DNA of 64,000 nt from contig CP082230.1 in NCBI GenBank assembly GCA_019856515.1, positions 4,464,001 to 4,528,000 on the forward strand, in the 5' to 3' direction. A program made the translations under genes and the position numbers. Source of the DNA: Prolixibacteraceae bacterium (lineage in GTDB: Bacteria > Bacteroidota > Bacteroidia > Bacteroidales > Prolixibacteraceae). Positions 51,704-59,759 of the stretch are shown piece by piece (within the stretch, counting starts at the first letter, position 1; the number at the start of each line of letters is the position of its first letter). The notes under the pieces were generated by a model. That model worked only from the letters and a program-made list of their open reading frames with translations, ran no database searches and had not been told where the DNA came from.

Positions 51704-54295
51704 TTGACAATGAAACTATTCCTATCGATATATCTTGTTATGATAAGTGCTGTTACTTATGCTATTAACATAGATGGTATTTTGAAAAATGTCAAAGGAG
51801 AACCCATTCCTTATGCCACCTTATATGTGTCAGAGCTAACAACTGGTACCACCTCAAATATTGAAGGGTGTTTTACTCTTGCTATTCCTGACGACCACTC
51901 CTATGAAGTGTTGGTTCGTTGTGTCGGCTATAAATCCAAAACTCTTCACTTATCTAAAGATACCTCTTCGCCTCTAGAAGTTGTATTAGAAGACATTAAT
52001 CTTCAGCTTCCCGATATCAAGGTCAATAGTGGCAAAGACCCTGCATATGATATCATGCGTAAAACCATTGGCTTGCGTCATCAGCATTTAAATGAGATAT
52101 CGTCTTACATCGCTAATATATATCTTAGAGGAACAATTGCGTTTACGAAGGTTTCACGACTCATGTCATACCAAATCAAGAGGCGTGAAGGAGTCGATAT
52201 AAAGAAAGGGGACGTGTTTGTTGACGAATCATACCGACAAGTTATATTTGCCTATCCAGATCAATACAAGCAGAAAGTGATACAACATAAGAGTTCAATG
52301 CCGATTGATCTAGATCTCCCAATAATTGACTTCTTAAGTGCCAGTCTTTACCAGCCATCTATTGAGATCATGATATCCCCTTTTGCACCATCTGCTTTTC
52401 GACACTATAAGTTTCGTTACGAAGGTTTCTTCTATGATGGAAACTACTCGGTGAATATCATACAGGTAATTCCTCGTATGAAGAGCAAACAGCTCTATAG
52501 CGGAAAGATCTATATTGTGGATGGACTATGGTGTATTCATAGTGTAGATCTCTCTTTTGATACGCCCGTAGGCCCAGTAAAGATGCATCAGAACTTTCAT
52601 GAAGTGAAACACAAAGTCTGGTTGCCAGTAGACCATCGATATGAATTTAGTGGTGGGGCTTTAGGTGTAAAAGGAAATGTGCAGTATGTGGCAAATTTCA
52701 AATATATCAATGTCGCTTTAAATCCAACCTTCCATCCTGAAGTAAATACGGTTCTCGCCGAAAACAGTACAACTTCGGATGTGACGATTAACAGTAAACC
52801 GAAACAGAAAACACAAGCTGTTCAGAAGGTGATGCCTGCTAAAGAAGTCGTTCATGAAGAGACTAAAAAAGAGACTGTAACCACCGATAAAACAGCTGAA
52901 ATTACTGAAGTTCCTGTGGAGAAAGAGAAAAACAATACTGTCAAGATGCCTTCTATTAAAGAGATGCAGTTTGATATCGCATCATATCAAACCGTACCGT
53001 TGGATAGTTTCAGAACAGTTCCTCTTTCACACAATGAAAAGAGTAGCCTGAAGAATGCTACTATGAAGAATCAAATGTCACAAGATAGAGTAGGAGAGAT
53101 GGTCTCTAAATCAAACAATAGTTTCTTGAAGAATAGTTACAATTTTATGACGGGAGAGACCTACTTCAACAACGACTCTACCTTACGTTTTACATCCCCA
53201 AATTTTATTAAACTCAATGCTTTGGTCTATAATCCTGTCGACGGATTTGCCTATGGTATCGATACCAAGTTATCTATTTACAAGAATCAGAAGAAGAAAT
53301 TTGAGTTTGTTCCAATGCTTGGGTACTCATTTGGTCCAGATAAAGTGAACTGGGATATTAATTTATGGTATAAGTATAGTGCTATTTCATCGATAAAATT
53401 CCAATCAGGAGAGAATACCCAGGATATGAATCGATATGCTGTTGACCCTCTTGTAAACTCGCTTAGCTCTTTCTTCTTTGGGGACAACTATAAAAAGTAT
53501 TATCGAAAGAAATACTACACCGTAACCCACACTTTCAGCAAAAAGAACCGCTGGCATCAACAGTTGTACTACTCTCATAAAAAGGTTTATCAAATGGACA
53601 ATAGTCTAAAGGAGAATCTCTTTGGTAATGATTTTAGTGATAATAAACCTACTGGAGAATATATCACCGATGTCAATCTAAAATCACAAAATTACAATAT
53701 CGTTGGGGCGAACTTCGGAACCTCTCTATTCTTATTTGATAATCAGAAAACGTCAAAATATACCAACCTAAGGGTCTATGCACCTTATGTACATGCGTCA
53801 TATGATTATATCTTCTCAAAATCACTGGGAGATGCACATCGTTTTGAAGCAGGGATTAGTCAAAAGATTAAGACTTCTCCTTCGGCATGGGTACGCTGGG
53901 ATGTGAGAGCTGGTAAGACAATTGGAGATAATAAAAACCTACACATATCTGAATTCTTCAACTATCGTATCCAATCTATTCCAATTCGAATAAGTAACGA
54001 GTATTTCTCTTTCTATAATACCGATGCTTACTCCATGGCTACCAATGATGGCTATTTAAAATCGAAGGTTATTTTCCGTAGCCCCTATCTGCTATTGAAA
54101 TTTTTACCATTCTTATCTAGTTCTTTATCTCGAGAAGAGATATCTTGTGGCCTTATCTACACTCCGAAAGCGCAATATTATGAAGTGTCCTATGCATTTA
54201 CTGAACTACTGTTCATGTTTGATGTATATGTGTCGAGCTCGTTTAACCAAGATGGGTTTGATAATATTGGCCTCTCTCTGGTGTTAGATCTATAA
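51704..54295 (+). CDS. DUF5686 outer-membrane protein with CarboxypepD regulatory-like domain (second copy)
   Basis: An 863-residue protein: signal peptide, regulatory-like beta-sandwich (GILKNVKGEPIPYATLYVSE, about 24-43), DUF5686 core (about 115-345) and a C-terminal beta-barrel-like part (about 480-863). Between them a charged, Lys/Glu/Thr-rich linker of about 50 residues (about 365-415) is specific to this copy. It is paired with the TonB-like gene upstream and the secreted protein downstream (30 bp gap). Confidence 0.82.
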   Translation: MTMKLFLSIYLVMISAVTYAINIDGILKNVKGEPIPYATLYVSELTTGTTSNIEGCFTLAIPDDHSYEVLVRCVGYKSKTLHLSKDTSSPLEVVLEDINLQLPDIKVNSGKDPAYDIMRKTIGLRHQHLNEISSYIANIYLRGTIAFTKVSRLMSYQIKRREGVDIKKGDVFVDESYRQVIFAYPDQYKQKVIQHKSSMPIDLDLPIIDFLSASLYQPSIEIMISPFAPSAFRHYKFRYEGFFYDGNYSVNIIQVIPRMKSKQLYSGKIYIVDGLWCIHSVDLSFDTPVGPVKMHQNFHEVKHKVWLPVDHRYEFSGGALGVKGNVQYVANFKYINVALNPTFHPEVNTVLAENSTTSDVTINSKPKQKTQAVQKVMPAKEVVHEETKKETVTTDKTAEITEVPVEKEKNNTVKMPSIKEMQFDIASYQTVPLDSFRTVPLSHNEKSSLKNATMKNQMSQDRVGEMVSKSNNSFLKNSYNFMTGETYFNNDSTLRFTSPNFIKLNALVYNPVDGFAYGIDTKLSIYKNQKKKFEFVPMLGYSFGPDKVNWDINLWYKYSAISSIKFQSGENTQDMNRYAVDPLVNSLSSFFFGDNYKKYYRKKYYTVTHTFSKKNRWHQQLYYSHKKVYQMDNSLKENLFGNDFSDNKPTGEYITDVNLKSQNYNIVGANFGTSLFLFDNQKTSKYTNLRVYAPYVHASYDYIFSKSLGDAHRFEAGISQKIKTSPSAWVRWDVRAGKTIGDNKNLHISEFFNYRIQSIPIRISNEYFSFYNTDAYSMATNDGYLKSKVIFRSPYLLLKFLPFLSSSLSREEISCGLIYTPKAQYYEVSYAFTELLFMFDVYVSSSFNQDGFDNIGLSLVLDL

Positions 54296-54325
54296 TGTTG
54301 GATTAATTACTCAAAGAATTATTAT

Positions 54326-54928
54326 ATGAACTATCGATTTGTTCTATCGCTGCTGTGGCTACTATCTGTATTAGCACCTAACAGCGTAAAAGCTGAAATA
54401 AAATCTTATGCTCAGTCTGCCCAAGACAGTGTGGAGATGTCAAACCACAACTTAACTCCCGATAAGGATGGTAAGATATATTATCTTAGAGACGATATAT
54501 CCTTCACCATTACTCCAGAATGGGAGGTGCTTTTCAACCAACAAGTCGCGAAAAATGCATATTATTTCTCTATGGGAACCAAAGATGAGTTAAGCTCTGG
54601 GCTTATTACCCTCGTCTGGCTCGATTATTATATGGATTTAGATGTGACATTAGAATCTCATAAGAAACATATGATTGAAAGTGAGAAGTATAAGTGGGCA
54701 GAAGTGAAGTTCTCTGAAACAGCATATACCACCTTTTTAGGGCGTAAATGTAGAGAGTGTCACTATAATGTCATATCAAAAGAAGGAGCCGTAAACGGTA
54801 AAATAATTGTCTTTAATTCGGCAATAAAAACAATCACTATATTCTATCAAAGTGGCTCTAGTGACAAGACTATTAATGATCTGCTATTCAAGGACTTTAA
54901 GTTGTCATTTGGCGTGAGGGAGGATTGA
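54326..54928 (+). CDS. Secreted protein of unknown function
   Basis: A 200-residue protein with a signal peptide (about 1-24, ends PNSVKAE). The mature part is beta-rich with two Cys in KCRECHY (about 149-155), close to a CxxCH form, though a haem site is not otherwise supported. No family recognised. It is 30 bp after the second DUF5686 gene and is probably co-transcribed. Confidence 0.7.
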   Translation: MNYRFVLSLLWLLSVLAPNSVKAEIKSYAQSAQDSVEMSNHNLTPDKDGKIYYLRDDISFTITPEWEVLFNQQVAKNAYYFSMGTKDELSSGLITLVWLDYYMDLDVTLESHKKHMIESEKYKWAEVKFSETAYTTFLGRKCRECHYNVISKEGAVNGKIIVFNSAIKTITIFYQSGSSDKTINDLLFKDFKLSFGVRED

Positions 54929-55059
54929 TTGTCATACCCCCTATGTGGACATGGAGAATAGAAAGTATTACATTTTCTTACTATTACATTTGGTGCTTTA
55001 TACTTTTTTATTACCTTTGTCTTATCACGTCCAAATGAAATAATTCAGTCCACAAGTTA

Positions 55060-55098
55060 AAGAGGTCAGCTTCACGTCCAAAGAGCTGACCTTTTTGT
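55060..55098 (+). terminator. Terminator after the DUF5686/secreted protein operon
   Basis: AGGTCAGCT / AGCTGACCT perfect 9 bp stem with a 12 nt loop and a T run. Confidence 0.85.
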
Positions 55099-55300
55099 TT
55101 TTTACCCCATTCGACTTCTTCTTAAGTTAAATACCCCAGACCACCACCACAATCCCGTTTTAATACCCAAAATACACCTTAATCACAATTATGTAATTAA
55201 TCACCAAAAACGATTAAAACGATCCTGCCCAATAATTAAAGTCACCCTTCCCAATAACTAATACCTCGCCCCTTTTTCATATTAATCCTCCTCTTACTCC

Positions 55301-55510
55301 CTCTCGAATTTCTCTTCCTTTTGAATTAAATTACCCTCTCCTAATAATTCATGCTCTCTTTACAACCTCTCGTATTTCTCTTCTTTTTGAATTGAATTTC
55401 CCTCTCCTGATAACTAATCCTTCCTTTACAACCTCTCGTATTTCTCTTCCTTTTGAATTGAATTTCCCTCTCCTGATAACTAATCCTTCTTCTACTACCT
55501 CTCGTATTTA
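55301..55510. repeat. 66 bp tandem repeat, three units plus partial
   Basis: Units begin with CTCTCG(A/T)ATTTCTCTTC at 55301, 55367, 55433 and 55499, exactly 66 bp apart. The first unit is more diverged. A weaker, degenerate unit appears to precede 55301. Confidence 0.9.
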
Positions 55511-56167
55511 TACCTTTCAATAATGAAGGTTGTTTTTTCTGAAATATTCGATGATATCCATCAAACTCTTCTCTATGTTTCCCCTATACTTCCTTCGTAC
55601 TTCCTCTACTATTGAGATACGGTTTATTTACCTATTTACGACCTTTTGGTAAGGGAAGGGTAACTTAAAGGTAACTTAAGGGTAAGTTTAATACCTGTGA
55701 GCTCCTTCTTTGATCCTTCTTTAATACAGTTCTGCCTTTTTTTTACGTCACAATCGATCTCTATCTTTTGCCTTATCAATCTTCTTCATTACCCTTTCCA
55801 ATCTCAATTATCTACTTCAAATAGAAGATATCCTTTCAATATGCTATAATTTATGCCGACGTCTATATTCACTTTGTCCTGTTTTATCTCTTTATTATAT
55901 GGTGAGATTCATCTTTATAATACCCTTTTATTGGTTTTGATAACCATAGGTAATTTGTTATTTTCTTCCATCAAATTCATCAAAATAACATTTTGATTGT
56001 TACCCATATAAGTGGTTATGTGGGATAAAAATTCATGTCTGTGTATAATTAATAGCAATTTTTCAGTCATTGAGATAACCGAAGGATCTAAATATTATTA
56101 CTACAAAAGGCTGTATTTGTCTTATTGTTAGGGTTTTGAGTGTAATAATTAGCTAATAAATTAATGG

Positions 56168-56175
56168 TATATTTG
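56168..56175 (+). promoter_or_regulatory. -7 box of the GH92 operon
   Basis: TATATTTG matches TAnnTTTG, 72 nt before the start codon. No good -33 TTTG at the usual spacing. Confidence 0.35.
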
Positions 56176-56247
56176 GCATGAGTACCTTATCATATCTATG
56201 TGATCTTTATTATATTAAGATGTGATATATTAAAAAATACTATTGCG

Positions 56248-58473
56248 ATGAACAATACTAAATTGCTTTTACTGGTTTCGTGTTTATTCGGACTATTTTC
56301 TTGTGTAACCAAAGAGAAAAATAGTGCCGATAATAATGGAGACAAACTTATTGATTATGTGAATGTGTTTGTAGGGACCGACGGTCCAGGAAACACGTAT
56401 CCTGGAGCAACCACACCCTTTGGGATGGTTCAACTTAGTCCTGATAATGGAATACCTGGATGGGATCGGATTGCTGGTTATTTTTATCCAGATTCAACTA
56501 TCGCAGGTTTTTCACACACCCATCTAACCGGAACAGGTGCAGGCGATCTATACGATATTCTGGTTATGCCTTACAATAGCCGTTTTACTTCATCTCTTAC
56601 CGATGGTGCTTATCGTCCTTATTCGAAGTTCGACCATAAAGACGAAGTGGCTGCCCCTGGTTACTACAGTGTATTGATGAAAAGTTCTGGCATTCGAGCC
56701 GAGTTAACGACTTCTGATCGTGTTGGGGTACATCGTTACACTTTCCCAAAGGATGATGATAGTCGCATTGCTATAGACCTAGGTTTTGCGATGAATTGGG
56801 ATGCTGCCACAGGTACTCATCTACATGTTATAGATAATAAGACTATTGAGGGCTATCGTTTTTCTAAAGGGTGGGCAAGAGATCAAAAGATCTATTTTAT
56901 TGCCGAATTCTCAAAACCCGCCGATAGAGTTGAGTTGACAGAAGAGGACAAAACTGTCAATGGATCACAAACAGAAGGAACTGCTTCGAAAGTTCTTCTT
57001 CACTATGCCACATCTAACAATGAGGTGATAGAGTTAAAAGTCGGTTTATCGAGTGTCTCTATTGAAGGGGCTAGAAAGAATATGAATGCTGAAGTTGCAG
57101 GCAAGAATTTTGATGCCGTAAAGGTGGCAGCCCAAGAGAAATGGGAGGCATCTTTGTCTAAAGTAAAAGCGGAAGGTACATTGAATCAGAAACGTATTTT
57201 CTATTCAAACTACTACCACCTCCTATTGGCTCCAACCATGTATAGTGATGTAGATGGACGATACAAAGGGGTCGGGGGAGAGATTGTTCAATCCTCTGGC
57301 AAAATACATTATGACACGTTCTCTTTGTGGGATACTTTTAGAACTGCACACCCTCTGTTTACACTTATAGAGCCAGAGAGAGTCGATGATTTTGTTTTAT
57401 CATTAATGGATCACTACAAGCAGAGTGGACGTCTTCCTGTATGGAGTTTGGCTGGAGAAGAGACCAATATGATGATTGGATATCATGCCGTTCCTGTGAT
57501 TGTCGATGCTTATTTTAAAGGGTTCAAAGGCTTTGATCCAGAAGAAGCTTTTGAGGCATGTAAAGCTAGTGCAATGGTCGATGAAAGAGATATTGATAAG
57601 TATAAGTCTTTAGGATATATCCCATATAACGAAGGACATGAGAACTGGTCTGTTTCAAAGACCATGGAATATGCTTATGATGATTGGTGTATTGCACAAT
57701 TTGCAAAGGCGTTAAATAAAACCGATGATTATAAATATTTCACCAAGAGAGCAAATTACTGGAGAAATGTTTATGATAAGCGTTCTACGTTTATGAGAGC
57801 ACGTAATGCAGATGGTGATTTTGTCAAACCATTTATACCTAAAGAGTATACCAACGATTTTTGTGAGAGTAATGCATGGCAATATGTTTGGTTTGTTCCT
57901 CAGGATGTTGATGGATTGGTGAATGCCATGGGTGGGAAAGAACCATTTATTGCAAAACTTGATTCTATGTTCTCCTACTACCCAGAGACAGAGGATAAGC
58001 TCCCTATTTTCTCTACGGGGATGATTGGACAGTATGCACACGGAAACGAACCTAGCCATCATGTTGCTTATCTCTACAACTATGTTGGTTTGCCATGGAA
58101 GACCCAAGAGTTGACACGACGTATTATCGAGTCTCAATATTTCGATCGTCCTAATGGTTATTGTGGAAACGAAGACTGTGGACAGATGTCTGCATGGCTT
58201 ATGATGAGTGCTATGGGACTTTATCCAGTCAATCCTGCGGATGGTCAATATGCTATTACTTCCCCATGGATGCCTCTGTTTGAAGTGAAACTGCCGAAAG
58301 GAAAGAGACTGAGAATTGAAGCTCCAGGTGTCGATGATAAGTCTATCTATATACAGGAAGTAACGTGGAATGACGTTCCTCTAGAGAAACCATTTATCTA
58401 TCACAAAGAGATTATGAAGGGTGGAGTTCTACATTTTGAAATGGGAGATGCTCCAAATAAACATTGGAATTAA
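56248..58473 (+). CDS. GH92-family alpha-mannosidase lipoprotein
   Basis: A 741-residue lipoprotein (lipobox LFSC, Cys19). GH92 enzymes are Ca2+-dependent exo-alpha-mannosidases. Marks: NVFVGTDGPGNTYPGATTPFGMVQLSP near the start, SHTHLTGTGAGD, and the late NGYCGNEDCGQMSAWLMMSAMG with the catalytic acid Glu. The start at 56248 gives the lipoprotein signal; the upstream ATG at 56200 adds 16 residues without family support. First gene of a four-lipoprotein operon. Confidence 0.92.
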   Translation: MNNTKLLLLVSCLFGLFSCVTKEKNSADNNGDKLIDYVNVFVGTDGPGNTYPGATTPFGMVQLSPDNGIPGWDRIAGYFYPDSTIAGFSHTHLTGTGAGDLYDILVMPYNSRFTSSLTDGAYRPYSKFDHKDEVAAPGYYSVLMKSSGIRAELTTSDRVGVHRYTFPKDDDSRIAIDLGFAMNWDAATGTHLHVIDNKTIEGYRFSKGWARDQKIYFIAEFSKPADRVELTEEDKTVNGSQTEGTASKVLLHYATSNNEVIELKVGLSSVSIEGARKNMNAEVAGKNFDAVKVAAQEKWEASLSKVKAEGTLNQKRIFYSNYYHLLLAPTMYSDVDGRYKGVGGEIVQSSGKIHYDTFSLWDTFRTAHPLFTLIEPERVDDFVLSLMDHYKQSGRLPVWSLAGEETNMMIGYHAVPVIVDAYFKGFKGFDPEEAFEACKASAMVDERDIDKYKSLGYIPYNEGHENWSVSKTMEYAYDDWCIAQFAKALNKTDDYKYFTKRANYWRNVYDKRSTFMRARNADGDFVKPFIPKEYTNDFCESNAWQYVWFVPQDVDGLVNAMGGKEPFIAKLDSMFSYYPETEDKLPIFSTGMIGQYAHGNEPSHHVAYLYNYVGLPWKTQELTRRIIESQYFDRPNGYCGNEDCGQMSAWLMMSAMGLYPVNPADGQYAITSPWMPLFEVKLPKGKRLRIEAPGVDDKSIYIQEVTWNDVPLEKPFIYHKEIMKGGVLHFEMGDAPNKHWN

Positions 58474-58619
58474 ACCTGAATAATAATACCAAACCTATCA
58501 TGAGATGCACCTTAGGATGTTCGGCACATAGATGAAGAATTAGAATTCAAACATGTATAGAGACATCAAGTTCATTTTATGATAGTGGTGGAATAAACAC
58601 AACTTTAAACAGAAGAATT

Positions 58620-59747
58620 ATGCAATTGTTAAAACATGCATTAGGAATCGGATCTTTGGCCCTTCTATTCTCTTGTACAAGCCAACCTAAAACGGAGGTT
58701 GAGCCAGTACTAGAGAGTAGGGATGCAGTCGCTTATGCTCCTGAAAAATATGTAGCACTTCATACCAATGGTGCTATTCGTATTGATGGAAACATAAATG
58801 ATGCAGCTTGGAGTAAGGCACCATGGACCAATACATTCGTTGATATCGAAGGTGATCAGAAGCCTTTACCAACTTATCCAACCAAAGCAAAAATGTTATG
58901 GGATGATAACTATTTCTATTTCGCTTTTGAGCTGGAAGAGCCTCAGATATGGGCAACCCTTACGGAGAGAGATGCAGTCATTTTCAGAGATAATGATATC
59001 GAGATCTTTATCGATCCTGATGGGGATACCCATCACTATTATGAGTATGAGATGAATGCATTCAACACCCAATGGGATCTGATCTTGACCAAACCATATC
59101 GCGATGCAAAGATGCATGTTTTAGACGCTTGGACACTTAGAGGAATGAAGAGTGCTGTGAAAATTTACGGCACATTAAACAATTCGAAGGATATAGACAA
59201 GAAGTGGACTGTAGAGGTCGCACTTCCTTGGAGTGATTTAGAGGAGGCCAATAGCCATAATGGTACTCCTAATATGAATGAAATATGGAAAGTTAATTTC
59301 TCAAGAGTGAATTGGGATGTGGACCGTCAAAAGGATGGTACGTATCAAAAAACAAAGGATGCCAATAGTGGTAAAACACTTCCTGAACACAATTGGGTAT
59401 GGTCACCACAAGGTGTCATTGCAATGCATCAGCCCGAAACATGGGGATTGGTACAATTCTCTAACGAGACACAAGGAGAGGTTGCATTTCATGACAATGG
59501 TGAAGATCAAGCCAAGTGGTTGATGCGTCAGATATACTACGCACAATCTGCTTATATTAAGAAATATGGAAAGCCTGCAAATCAAGCCAATTCTTTAGGT
59601 CTATCTAAAGTGATGGCTCCTGAGCAGCTATCTTCAGTGAAAATTGTGAGCAATGGAAAGAACCGTTGGGAAGCTACTATGCCATTTTCGGAGAAAGAGG
59701 TGATGGTGATTCAGTGGGATGGAGAAGTATGGAAAGAGCAAAAGTAA
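58620..59747 (+). CDS. CBM9-like carbohydrate-binding lipoprotein
   Basis: A 375-residue lipoprotein (LLFSC, Cys19). A family 9-like carbohydrate-binding domain (about residues 45-225) with AIRIDGNINDAAWSKAPWT, LWDDNYFYFAFELEEP and DNDIEIFIDPDGD, the pattern of DOMON/CBM9-type domains. The C-terminal part is unrecognised. It lies 146 bp after the GH92 gene and 12 bp before the next, so likely co-transcribed. Confidence 0.85.
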   Translation: MQLLKHALGIGSLALLFSCTSQPKTEVEPVLESRDAVAYAPEKYVALHTNGAIRIDGNINDAAWSKAPWTNTFVDIEGDQKPLPTYPTKAKMLWDDNYFYFAFELEEPQIWATLTERDAVIFRDNDIEIFIDPDGDTHHYYEYEMNAFNTQWDLILTKPYRDAKMHVLDAWTLRGMKSAVKIYGTLNNSKDIDKKWTVEVALPWSDLEEANSHNGTPNMNEIWKVNFSRVNWDVDRQKDGTYQKTKDANSGKTLPEHNWVWSPQGVIAMHQPETWGLVQFSNETQGEVAFHDNGEDQAKWLMRQIYYAQSAYIKKYGKPANQANSLGLSKVMAPEQLSSVKIVSNGKNRWEATMPFSEKEVMVIQWDGEVWKEQK

Positions 59748-59759
59748 AACATCATTGTT

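Larger units (their letters stand above)
54929..56247. other. Gene-free region with tandem repeats
   Basis: 1.3 kb with a terminator (55060-55098), the 66 bp tandem repeat at 55301-55510 within a long pyrimidine-rich stretch (55100-55560), a purine-rich GGTAACTTA repeat (55650-55690), and the probable promoter of the GH92 operon at the right end. No coding sequence supported. Confidence 0.6.

Noticed and set aside
55651..55690. GGTAACTTA-type repeats considered as a CRISPR-like or iteron array
   Set aside because: Only about three short, adjoining copies without spacers and without rep or cas genes.
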